From assembly GCA_035297265.1 (NCBI GenBank), contig DATGZH010000019.1, positions 62,001 to 126,000 on the forward strand: a DNA stretch of 64,000 bases, given 5' to 3'. The notes below the pieces were generated by a model. It worked only from the letters and a program-made list of their open reading frames with translations. It had not been told where the DNA came from and did not search any database. Positions 33,763-41,424 of the stretch are shown here, piece by piece. Source of the stretch: DATGZH01 sp035297265. Its GTDB lineage: Bacteria > Actinomycetota > Acidimicrobiia > Acidimicrobiales > RAAP-2. The position numbers and the translations under genes are program-made. Every line of letters starts with the position of its first letter. Within the stretch, counting starts at the first letter, position 1.

Positions 33763-35448
33763 ATGCTCCTCCTGCTGGGCGTGGCGCTGGTGGCCGGGTT
33801 CGTCACCGGCATCTCGCCCTGCATTCTGCCTGTCCTCCCCGTCGTCGTGGCTGGCGGGGCGACGGGCGAGAGCAAGCGCCGCCCCTACTTGATCATCGCC
33901 GGGCTGGTCGCCAGCTTCAGCTTCTTCACGCTCCTCGGGGGCTCGCTGCTCAGCCTCCTCCACCTGCCCCAGGACTTCCTCAACGACGCGGGCATCGCCA
34001 TCCTCATCCTGCTGGCCATCGGGTTGATCATCCCCTGGGTGGGCGAGCAGCTGGAGAAGCCCTTCGCCCACCTCGGGTCGAACCGCCAGATCAGCTCGGC
34101 CAACGGTTTCGTCCTCGGGGTGGGCCTCGGCCTCGTCGCCGCCCCGTGCGCCGGGCCGATCTTCACCGCCGTGACGTTCGCAGCCAACCACCACCGGGTG
34201 GGCTTCCAGATCGCCCTCATCACGCTGGCCTTCGCCGTGGGGATGGGGGTGCCGCTGCTCGTCCTCGCCCTCCTGGCCCGGCGGGCCAGCACCGGCTGGA
34301 AGGTGATGCGCGAGCATGCCGCGGCCGTCCGCCAAATCTCCGGCGTCCTCCTCCTCGTGATTGCGGTGGCCATCGCCTTCAACTGGACGGGGCCGCTCGC
34401 CACCCACGTCCCCGGCTACACGAACGCCATCGAGAACGGCGTCGGCGGTGCCTCGGTCACCACCCGGCTCGACCAGCTGACGGGCGAGCACCCCAACCAG
34501 TTCGCCGCCGCCCAGGCCCGCGCCTCGCGCGAGGTGGCCAACGGCGGGCTGCCCGACCTCGGGCGGGCCCCGAACTTCACGGGCATCACGACCTGGCTCA
34601 ACACCCCGGGCGACCAGCCCCTGACGCTGGCCGGGCTGCGGGGCAAGGTGGTCCTCGTCGACTTCTGGACCTACTCGTGCATCAACTGCCAGCGGACGCT
34701 GCCCCACGTCGAGGCCTGGTACCGGGACTACCGGCACGACGGCTTCGTGGTGGTCGGCGTCCACACCCCCGAGTTCCCCTTCGAGCACGTCGTGAGCAAC
34801 GTCGCCTACGCCGTGCACCAATACGGCGTGCAGTACCCGGTGGCCATCGACAACGACTACGACACCTGGAGCGCCTACGGGAACAACTACTGGCCGGCCG
34901 AGTACCTCATCGACCAGAACGGCATCGTGCGCCGCACCGACTTCGCCGAGGGGGGCTACAGCCAGACCGAGCAGGACATACGGGCCCTGCTCCTGGCGGC
35001 CGGGGCCAAGCACCTGCCGCCGGCGACCGACGTCCCCAACCGCACGCCGACCGACGTCCAGTCACCGGAGACCTACCTCGGCACCGAGCGGCTCCAGTAC
35101 TACGTGGGCTCGGCCATCGTGCCGGGCAAGCCGGCCCGGTACCAGTTCGCCCCGAGCCTCCCGCCGGCCGCGGTGAGCTTCTCGGGGACCTGGACCTTCG
35201 ACCAGTGGGAGGCCACCGCCGGGTCCTCGGCCAAGCTGGAGCTGTCGTTCGCGGCGCGCGACGTCTACCTCGTGCTGGGCGGCCACGGCCGGGTGCAGGT
35301 GGCCGTGGACGGCCGGCCGACCGAGGTCGTCCAGGTGGCGGGCGTCCCCGACCTCTACACGGTGGTGGCCGCGCCGGCGGCGGAGAGCGGCATCCTCGAG
35401 CTCTCGATGTCGCCGGGCGTCCAGGCCTACGACTTCACCTTCGGTTGA
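33763..35448 (+). CDS. DipZ-like CcdA-thioredoxin fusion protein
   Basis: 561 residues with three parts. A CcdA/DsbD-type membrane domain (residues 1-220) has Cys in GISPCILPVLPVVV and in VAAPCAGPIF. A TlpA-like extracytoplasmic thioredoxin domain has active site SCINCQRTLPHVEAWY near residue 307. A C-terminal beta-sandwich begins with SFSGTWTFDQWEATAG. This is the architecture of mycobacterial DipZ. It carries reducing power from cytoplasmic thioredoxin across the membrane to extracytoplasmic disulfides; TrxA is encoded elsewhere in this window. Standalone gene, convergent with lepB. Confidence 0.92.
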   Translation: MLLLLGVALVAGFVTGISPCILPVLPVVVAGGATGESKRRPYLIIAGLVASFSFFTLLGGSLLSLLHLPQDFLNDAGIAILILLAIGLIIPWVGEQLEKPFAHLGSNRQISSANGFVLGVGLGLVAAPCAGPIFTAVTFAANHHRVGFQIALITLAFAVGMGVPLLVLALLARRASTGWKVMREHAAAVRQISGVLLLVIAVAIAFNWTGPLATHVPGYTNAIENGVGGASVTTRLDQLTGEHPNQFAAAQARASREVANGGLPDLGRAPNFTGITTWLNTPGDQPLTLAGLRGKVVLVDFWTYSCINCQRTLPHVEAWYRDYRHDGFVVVGVHTPEFPFEHVVSNVAYAVHQYGVQYPVAIDNDYDTWSAYGNNYWPAEYLIDQNGIVRRTDFAEGGYSQTEQDIRALLLAAGAKHLPPATDVPNRTPTDVQSPETYLGTERLQYYVGSAIVPGKPARYQFAPSLPPAAVSFSGTWTFDQWEATAGSSAKLELSFAARDVYLVLGGHGRVQVAVDGRPTEVVQVAGVPDLYTVVAAPAAESGILELSMSPGVQAYDFTFG

Positions 35449-35461
35449 GCGCGGCGGCCGG

Positions 35462-36100
35462 TCAGAAGAACTTGAAGCCCGAGATGGGCCAGATGCGCAT
35501 CACGACCCGCCCGACGATGAGCGAGCGCTTCACGGGACCCCAGTAGCGGCTGTCGCAGGACTCCGGACGGTTGTCGCCCATGACGAAGTAGGAGTTCTGC
35601 GGGACCTTGTAGGGCTTGGCCAAGTTGGTGGGGCTGCCGGGCGGCCCCGGGCCGGTGTAGACGCCCTTCGGCAGCCAGGGTTCGGCGATCGGCTTCCCGT
35701 TGATGTCGACCCGGCCGTCCGAGAGCGAGACGGTCTCGCCGGGGAGGCCGATCACCCGCTTCACGAGGTCGTTCACCGGTGTGCCCCCGCAGTCCTCGGC
35801 CAGCGGCCGGGCGAAGACCACGATGTCGCCCCGGTGCACCGCGTGGAGGTGGTAGCTGAGCTTGTCCACGAGGATCCGGTCGCCGATCTGGAGCGTCGGC
35901 TCCATCGACCCCGACGGGATGAAGTAGGTGGAGACGACGAAGGTCCGCAGCACGACGGCCACCGCCACCGCCACGGCGAAGATGACGACGGCCTCGATGA
36001 TCCAGCCGCGGCGCTTGGACCGCTTGGCCGCCGGGCCTTCCTCGTCGGCCGACCCGTCGCCCCCGTCGGACGGCGCGGCGGAGTCGTCGGGGGCCGGCAC
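35462..36100 (-). CDS. lepB: Signal peptidase I
   Basis: 212-residue membrane serine protease that removes Sec and Tat signal peptides. An acidic cytoplasmic start precedes one membrane helix (IIEAVVIFAVAVAVAVVLRTF, near residues 33-53). The catalytic Ser lies in YFIPSGSMEPTL and the catalytic Lys in LVKRVIGLPGETV. The C-terminal box reads YFVMGDNRPESCDSRYWGPV. GTG start. Only one helix is visible, the single-helix Gram-positive type. It ends 13 nt from the stop of the convergent dipZ-like gene. Confidence 0.95.
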   Translation of the reverse strand: MPAPDDSAAPSDGGDGSADEEGPAAKRSKRRGWIIEAVVIFAVAVAVAVVLRTFVVSTYFIPSGSMEPTLQIGDRILVDKLSYHLHAVHRGDIVVFARPLAEDCGGTPVNDLVKRVIGLPGETVSLSDGRVDINGKPIAEPWLPKGVYTGPGPPGSPTNLAKPYKVPQNSYFVMGDNRPESCDSRYWGPVKRSLIVGRVVMRIWPISGFKFF

Positions 36101-36188
36101 AGGGGAGCGAGGCTACCGGAACGGCGGGTCGGGTCTGGGGGCGGCTCCGGGGAGCGCCGCCCCGTCCGTTGGGGCAGACTCCTCCGCC

Positions 36189-37490
36189 GTGACCCCGAGG
36201 TACTGCACCCCGGCCGAGGCGGCCGAGCTGGTCCGACCGGTGGACACGGTCGGGATGGGCCTCGGACCGGCCAACCCCGACGCCTTCCTCGTCGCCCTCG
36301 GCGAGCGGGACGACTGGGAGGACCTCGTCGTGGGCGGGGCCCTCCTCCTCGGCTACTACACCCTCTTCACCCGGGACCACGTCATGTTCCGTTCGGGCTT
36401 CTTCGGCCCGGCGGAGCGGATCCTCGTAGCCGAGGGGCACGACGTCGAGCTCGTCCCCGGCGGCTTCCGCCAGTTCGGGCCGATCCTGGCCCGGTTCTCG
36501 CCCCGGGTCATGACCGTGCAGTGCGCCCCGCCCGACGACCGGGGCCGGCTCAACCTGGCCCTCCACTACGGGGGGACCCGCGACGAGCTGCTGGCTGCCG
36601 GGCGGGACGAGGAGCGGCTCCTCGTGGTCGAGGTCAACCCGAACCTCCCCCGGACGAGGACGCTCCCCGAGTACGACAACACGCTGCCCCTCGACCTCGT
36701 CGACGTGGTCGTCGAGCACGACGGGGCGCCGTTCGCCCTCCCCGACCTGCCGGTCTCGCCGACGGACGCGGCCATCGCCGAGGTGGCCCTCGGGTTCATC
36801 GCCGAGGGGGCCACGCTCCAGACCGGCATCGGCGGGGTGCCGAGCATCGTGGCCGGCCGGCTGGCCGAGGGCCCGCACGGCGACTACGGCGTCCACTCCG
36901 AGATGCTGACCGACGGCCTCATGCGCCTCCACCTCGCCGGCAAGGTGACCAACGGGCGGAAGGGCCTCTTCGAGGGGGTGTCGGTGACCACGTTCGCCCT
37001 CGGCTCGCCCGACCTCTACCGCTGGCTCGACGAGAACCCCGACGTGGCCTTCCTCCCGGTGGAGGTGGTGAACGACCCGTCGGTCATCGCCCGGAACCAG
37101 AACTTCGTGTCCCTGAACGGGGCCCTCGCCGTCGACCTCTACGGCCAGGTGGTTGCGGACAACGTGGGCGGCCGGCAGGTCTCGGGCGTGGGCGGCCACG
37201 AGGACTTCGTGGCCGGGGCCGAGCTCCACCTCGACGCCCGGTCGCTCATCTGCATGTCCTCGACCGTGACCGTCGGCGACGTGACCTCCTCGCGCATCGT
37301 CCCCTCCCTCCCCGAGGGGGCGGTCGTGTCGACCCCCCGCCACCACACGAGTGTGGTCCTGACCGAGTACGGCGCGGCCGAGGTGGCCGGCCTCACCGTG
37401 CGTGAGCGAGCGGCCGCGCTGGCCGAGATCGCCCACCCCGACTTCCGCGAAGGCCTGCGCGAGGCGGCGGATCAGCTAGGTCGCCGGTGA
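36189..37490 (+). CDS. Acetyl-CoA hydrolase/CoA-transferase family protein
   Basis: 433 residues, typical of the 4-hydroxybutyrate CoA-transferase/acetyl-CoA hydrolase family. Recognisable are QTGIGGVPSIVAGRL, GVHSEMLTDGLM and the C-terminal VVLTEYGAAEVAGLTVRERA. In the family the covalent catalytic Glu usually sits in a SALEVDLTGQ-like loop; here the loop reads LNGALAVDLYGQV, with Ala (codon GCC near 37129) at that place. It may use another residue or be a diverged enzyme. Start GTG 36189 gives TPRYCTPAEAA. Substrate not predictable. Confidence 0.8.
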   Translation: MTPRYCTPAEAAELVRPVDTVGMGLGPANPDAFLVALGERDDWEDLVVGGALLLGYYTLFTRDHVMFRSGFFGPAERILVAEGHDVELVPGGFRQFGPILARFSPRVMTVQCAPPDDRGRLNLALHYGGTRDELLAAGRDEERLLVVEVNPNLPRTRTLPEYDNTLPLDLVDVVVEHDGAPFALPDLPVSPTDAAIAEVALGFIAEGATLQTGIGGVPSIVAGRLAEGPHGDYGVHSEMLTDGLMRLHLAGKVTNGRKGLFEGVSVTTFALGSPDLYRWLDENPDVAFLPVEVVNDPSVIARNQNFVSLNGALAVDLYGQVVADNVGGRQVSGVGGHEDFVAGAELHLDARSLICMSSTVTVGDVTSSRIVPSLPEGAVVSTPRHHTSVVLTEYGAAEVAGLTVRERAAALAEIAHPDFREGLREAADQLGRR

Positions 37491-37522
37491 AGGCGCCGAG
37501 GCACCGGCGGTAGCATTTCAGG

Positions 37523-38275
37523 TTGGTGGGCAGCTTCGAGTTCGACTTCGACGCCACGTTCGGACCGGACTACCGGCACTTCCACGCCGACCTGCTCGAC
37601 GAGGAGTGCTCGAACCAGGAGACGGCCGAGATCGCCCAGCTGCTCGAGCTCCGGCCGGGGACCCGGGTGCTCGACGCGCCCTGCGGCCACGGCCGGATCG
37701 CCAACCGGCTGGCCTCGGCCGGGGTGGAGGTGGTCGGGGTGGACGCCCAGAGCGCGTACCTCGACGAGGCGAGGGCCGACGCCGAGACCCGGGGCGTCGA
37801 GGTGGAGTACGTGGAGGGCGACCTGCGCCGGCTCCCCGTCGACGGCCTCTTCGACGCCGTGCTCTGCTGGAACAACTCCTTCGGCTACTTCGACGACGAC
37901 GACAACCGCGAGGTGCTGGGCGAGTTCGCCCGGGTGCTCCGGCCGGCCGGGACGCTGCTCGTCGAGGCCCTCCACCACGACGGCTTCGTCCGGCACTTCA
38001 CCGCGTCGCCTGACGCCACGGTCGTCGAGCGGGGGAGCGACGCCATGGTCGACGTGACCACGTTCGACCCGGCGACCGGCTGCCTCCAGACGGCCCGCAC
38101 CGTCTTCCGCGGGTCGTCGGTCCGCCGGAGTACCCACTTCGTGCGCCTGCCGACGGCACCCGAGTGGCGAGCCTGGCTCGAGGCGGCGGGGTTCAGCGAG
38201 GTGGTGGTGCGCGACCGGGCCGGCGGTCCACTGACGGTCAACAGCTGGAACCTGGTGGTCCTGGCCACTCTCTGA
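37523..38275 (+). CDS. Class I SAM-dependent methyltransferase
   Basis: 250 residues. Motif I VLDAPCGHGRIANRLA is near residue 51, the acidic end of strand 2 reads VVGVDAQSAYLDEAR, and motif IV reads FDAVLCWNNSFGYFDDD. VLRPAGTLLVEA follows, all in the Methyltransf_25/11 pattern. Start is TTG 37523 or GTG 37526; no strong binding site separates them. It lies 32 nt after the CoA-transferase-like gene and may be co-transcribed. Substrate unknown. Confidence 0.85.
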   Translation: MVGSFEFDFDATFGPDYRHFHADLLDEECSNQETAEIAQLLELRPGTRVLDAPCGHGRIANRLASAGVEVVGVDAQSAYLDEARADAETRGVEVEYVEGDLRRLPVDGLFDAVLCWNNSFGYFDDDDNREVLGEFARVLRPAGTLLVEALHHDGFVRHFTASPDATVVERGSDAMVDVTTFDPATGCLQTARTVFRGSSVRRSTHFVRLPTAPEWRAWLEAAGFSEVVVRDRAGGPLTVNSWNLVVLATL

Positions 38276-38334
38276 AGGGCCACCCTCTACCGGGCCGCCC
38301 CCTACGGGCCAACCTCCGACGAGGCGCCCTCGGC

Positions 38335-40056
38335 TCAGGCGGCGGACGGCGTGGCGGTGTCCCGGCCCGAGCGGAGGAGCGCGCCGGGCAGCTCGCCGGT
38401 CGGTTCGCCGTCGACCACGGTCGCCACACCGTTCACGATCACCCGGTGCACGCCGACCGCGTCGGCGAAGAGCCGGGGGCTCCCGCCCGGCAGGTCTTCT
38501 ACGAGCCGGGCCGGCGAGGAGTCCACCCGCTCGGGGTCGAAGACGACGAGGTCGGCCCACATGCCCGCTTTGACGAGACCCCGGTCGCGCAGGCCGAAGA
38601 GCGCCGCCGGCTGGCTCGTGAGCATGGCCATCGCCCGCTCGACCGGCACGAGGCGCCGGCCGCGCAGGCAGTCGCCGAGGAAGGCGGTCGGGTAATTGGC
38701 GCCGCACATCCGGTCGAGGTGGGCGCCGGCGTCGGAACCGCCGACCATGGCCCGGGGGTCCCCCCAGGCGGTGGCCCGCAGCTCCCACGAGGCTTCGTCG
38801 CCGTCGGCCGGCGTCGGCCAGAGGACCGTGCGCAGGTCGTCGGCGATCACCACGTCGAGCAGCGTGTCGAACGGCGGGGTGCCCCGCTCGGCGGCGATGT
38901 CGGCCACCGTCCGGCCGGCCACCCCGGCGTTGGCGGGGGCGTAGGTGTCGCCGATCTGGTAGGTGCCCCACCCGGCGAGGCGGCGGAAGACGCCGGCCTC
39001 CTTGGCGTGGGCCAGGTCGTCGAGCTGCCGACGCACCGCCGGGTCGGCCAGCTTGATCTTGCGCTCCTCGACGGGGAGGGACATCACGTCCCCCCAGCCG
39101 GGGATGAGGAAGAGGGCGCAGTGGTTGCGGAAGCTCATGTTCATCGGCACGAGCGTCGGCATCGTGAGGGCCACGATGCGGCCGCCGGCCTCGGCCGCCC
39201 GGCTCGAGGCCTCGAGCTGGTGGGCCATCTTCTCGGGCGCCCGGCCGTCGATCGTGAGCAGGTTCCAGTTGAGGGGCCGGCCGGCGACCACCGTCATGGC
39301 CACCATGAGGTCGACCTCTTCGTCGCTGAAGGCGTCGAGGCACCCGCTCGTGATGTACTCGAGCGAGGTCCCCTCGTGGCGGCCGGTCTCCTCGGCCAGC
39401 CCCAGCATCTCCCGGCGGTCGGCGTGGCGCGACGTGACGGGCTGGTTGTCCCCGTCGGAGTGGGTGCGTGACTGGGAGGAGGAGAAGCCGAGGCCGCCCG
39501 CCTCGATGGACTCGGCGAGGAGGCGGCGCAGGGCCTCGAGCTCGCCGTCGTCGGCCACCTCGGCCGCCCGCTCGGCCCCGAGGACGCGGCGTCGGAGGGC
39601 GCAGTGGCCGACCAGGAACCCGGCGTTCACGCCGAGGCGGCCCTCGAGGCGGTCGAGGTACTCGCCGAACGACGACCAGTCCCACGGGAGGCCCTGCTCC
39701 AACGCGGCGAGGGGCATCCCCTCGACCTTGGCCATCATCTTCCTCAGGTAGTCGGCGTCCTCGGCCCGCAGCGGGGCCAGGGTGAAGCCGCAGTTGCCGC
39801 CGACCACGGTGGTCACCCCGTGCAGGTTGGAGGGCGAGGCCGCGGGGTCCCAGAACAGCTGGGCGTCGTAGTGGGTGTGGGGGTCGACGACTCCGGGGCC
39901 GACCAGCAGGCCGTCGGCGTCCAGCTCCTCGTGCCCCCGCTCCTCGACGTCGCCCACGACCACGATCCGGCCCCCGGCCACGCCGACGTCGGCCCGCCGG
40001 GCCGGCCCGCCCGAGCCGTCGACCACCGTGGCCGAGCGGATCACGTAGTCGAGCAT
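38335..40056 (-). CDS. N-acyl-D-amino-acid deacylase-like amidohydrolase
   Basis: 573 residues, in the D-aminoacylase/D-hydantoinase branch of the amidohydrolase superfamily. Zinc-binding GVVDPHTHYDAQLFWDP is near residue 60. The central VTTVVGGNCGFTLAP has the bridging Cys typical of D-aminoacylases. The late metal Asp is in VGGSDAGAHLD, and the C-terminal WADLVVFDPERVD is usual for the class. Likely hydrolyses an amide of a D- or cyclic substrate; substrate unproven. Start ATG 40056 has GGAGG six bases upstream, favouring it over the TTG at 40062. Confidence 0.87.
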   Translation of the reverse strand: MLDYVIRSATVVDGSGGPARRADVGVAGGRIVVVGDVEERGHEELDADGLLVGPGVVDPHTHYDAQLFWDPAASPSNLHGVTTVVGGNCGFTLAPLRAEDADYLRKMMAKVEGMPLAALEQGLPWDWSSFGEYLDRLEGRLGVNAGFLVGHCALRRRVLGAERAAEVADDGELEALRRLLAESIEAGGLGFSSSQSRTHSDGDNQPVTSRHADRREMLGLAEETGRHEGTSLEYITSGCLDAFSDEEVDLMVAMTVVAGRPLNWNLLTIDGRAPEKMAHQLEASSRAAEAGGRIVALTMPTLVPMNMSFRNHCALFLIPGWGDVMSLPVEERKIKLADPAVRRQLDDLAHAKEAGVFRRLAGWGTYQIGDTYAPANAGVAGRTVADIAAERGTPPFDTLLDVVIADDLRTVLWPTPADGDEASWELRATAWGDPRAMVGGSDAGAHLDRMCGANYPTAFLGDCLRGRRLVPVERAMAMLTSQPAALFGLRDRGLVKAGMWADLVVFDPERVDSSPARLVEDLPGGSPRLFADAVGVHRVIVNGVATVVDGEPTGELPGALLRSGRDTATPSAA

Positions 40057-40144
40057 GGACAACCTCCCCGTCCGCCGGTCCCCCGGCCAGATCTGACGAG
40101 GCGTCAGCCTACGGCGCGGGCCGGCCCCGGGGACCGGCCCCGGG

Positions 40145-40387
40145 TCAGTGCCCGGGCCGACGGCCGAAGCCCTGCACGGTGAGGTCGTCGTCCTCGGTGT
40201 CGAAGAGCACCCGGACCCGTCGACACCAGAGCATCCAGACCTCCCGGCCGCCCTGGGGCGGCAGGGCTTCGGCCGCCCAGAAGATGTCGTCGCGCGACAG
40301 CGAGCGGAGCTCGGCGAGCGCCTCCTCGGCCGGCCGGCCGAGCTCGTCCAGCTGGCGCTCGGCGTGGGCCGAGACGATGACGTTCAC
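40145..40387 (-). CDS. RelE/ParE-like small protein
   Basis: 80 residues: an N-terminal helical part (AHAERQLDELGRPAEEALAEL) then beta strands ending VRVLFDTEDDDLTVQGFGRR, resembling the RelE/ParE toxin fold. GTG at 40387 overlaps the stop of a 60-codon frame (GTGA), the layout of many toxin-antitoxin pairs. In such pairs the antitoxin is usually first, which fits. No catalytic set can be assigned with certainty, so toxicity is speculation. Confidence 0.55.
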   Translation of the reverse strand: MNVIVSAHAERQLDELGRPAEEALAELRSLSRDDIFWAAEALPPQGGREVWMLWCRRVRVLFDTEDDDLTVQGFGRRPGH

Positions 40388-40566
40388 GTCGCGGCGGGCG
40401 GCTGGTCGAAGGAGGCGAGGGCCGCCTGACCGCCGCGCTGGTCGAGGCACTCCCCGGTCGTCTGGTCGATAGCGACGTCGGTGGTGTCGAGGCCCACGCC
40501 CTTCGCGCCACCACCCCGGAGGACGAGGTTCACGTTCCCCGGCGGCGGCGCGGTGCTCGGTGGCAC
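40384..40566 (-). CDS. 60-residue protein paired with the RelE-like gene
   Basis: Short frame starting at GTG 40566, or at an internal GTG giving VNLVLRGGGAK. Core reads LVLRGGGAKGVGLDTTDVAI and then CLDQRGG. No known antitoxin fold is recognised; it is proposed as the partner only because its stop overlaps the RelE-like start. It sits between that gene and the tetR-like gene on the same strand. Confidence 0.4.
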   Translation of the reverse strand: MPPSTAPPPGNVNLVLRGGGAKGVGLDTTDVAIDQTTGECLDQRGGQAALASFDQPPAAT

Positions 40567-40623
40567 GGCCCAGAGCTTCGCGCGGGCTGGCCCCGCCCCG
40601 GAAGGGCGACCGGGGCCGTCGGC

Positions 40624-41271
40624 TCAGGTCGGGGAGGGGCGGAGCCCGTCGCAGACGATGTCGAGCATCTGGCGGTAGGAGGCCGGGTTGGAACCGGGCC
40701 GCCGCCCGGCGGCCACCACCGTGCCGACGACGAGGCCGATGACGGTTGACGGGTCCACGTCGCGGCGAACCGCTCCGGCCTGCTTGGCCCGCTCGAGGAG
40801 GACGGCGATGCCGAGCTCCATGCGCTCGAGCTCGGCCGCGCACGCCGTCTTGATGTCGATGCCCGCGGTGGCCATGGCGTCCATGAGGTCGTGCTTGGCC
40901 GACGCCTGAGCCGCGAAGACCTCGATGAAGTCGAAGAAGGCCGGACCGGCGTCGGCCCGGGCGGCGAAGGCCTCGGTGGCCTCGACGAGCTGCTGGAGGC
41001 GCGTGAAGACGATGGCCTCGAAGAGGGCCTCTTTGGTGGGGAAGTGGCGGTAGAGGGTGCCGACGCCCACACCCGCCCGCTCGGCCACCTTGTCGACCGG
41101 GACCGAGACGCCCTCCTCGGCGAAGGTCTCCTCGGCGGCCACGAGGATGCGCTCGCGGTTCTTGGCCGCGTCGGCCCGGAGTGGCCGACCCTCGTCGGCC
41201 CGGGTCGTCGGCTCGGCCGGCCCCGTCCCCAGGGCGACCGCCGCGGTGTCCACGCCCCCCGTCACGTCCAC
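40624..41271 (-). CDS. TetR-family transcriptional repressor
   Basis: 215 residues. The N-terminal TetR helix-turn-helix reads RERILVAAEETFAEEGVSVPVDKVAERAGVG followed by VGTLYRHFPTKEALFEA (residues about 36-85); the C-terminal ligand/dimer domain is variable. The GTG at 41271 is the longest sensible start; a GTG at 41265 is also possible. It is divergent from the MFS exporter at 41425, and the 153-bp spacer holds a strong promoter overlapped by two inverted repeats, the classic repressor-exporter pairing. Confidence 0.9.
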   Translation of the reverse strand: MDVTGGVDTAAVALGTGPAEPTTRADEGRPLRADAAKNRERILVAAEETFAEEGVSVPVDKVAERAGVGVGTLYRHFPTKEALFEAIVFTRLQQLVEATEAFAARADAGPAFFDFIEVFAAQASAKHDLMDAMATAGIDIKTACAAELERMELGIAVLLERAKQAGAVRRDVDPSTVIGLVVGTVVAAGRRPGSNPASYRQMLDIVCDGLRPSPT

Positions 41272-41294
41272 GACGCTGCCACCGCTAGGGTGTC

Positions 41295-41324
41295 TTGACA
41301 ACTGGAACTTGGGTTCCGTATAGT
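41295..41324 (+). promoter_or_regulatory. Promoter of the MFS exporter gene
   Basis: TTGACA (41295-41300) and TATAGT (41319-41324) are spaced 18 bp apart, the closest match to a housekeeping promoter seen in the window. It is about 100 bp upstream of the MFS start, so the leader is long. Confidence 0.7.
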
Positions 41325-41349
41325 GGCAACCGGAATCACAGTTCCGATT
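41304..41349. promoter_or_regulatory. Two probable TetR operators
   Basis: GGAAC-TTGG-GTTCC (41304-41317) lies between -35 and -10 of the promoter. AACCGGAA-TCACAG-TTCCGATT (41329-41349, 7 of 8 arm positions paired) lies just downstream. Both share GGAA/TTCC half-sites. Binding by the adjacent TetR protein would block the exporter promoter. Confidence 0.55.
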
Positions 41350-41424
41350 ATAGTCCCTACGTCTTGTCGGCTGCGACCTCCGGAGCGTCCTCCCCTCCGG
41401 CGGCGCGCGCCCTGGAGGTGCACC

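Noticed and set aside
31284..33875. 863-codon minus-strand frame
   Set aside because: Antisense shadow of the ABC transporter genes with no domain pattern.
41323..41424. Upstream start for the MFS exporter giving 539 residues
   Set aside because: The extra stretch is Pro/Arg-rich and covers the promoter and operator region; GTG 41425 has a GGAGG site.
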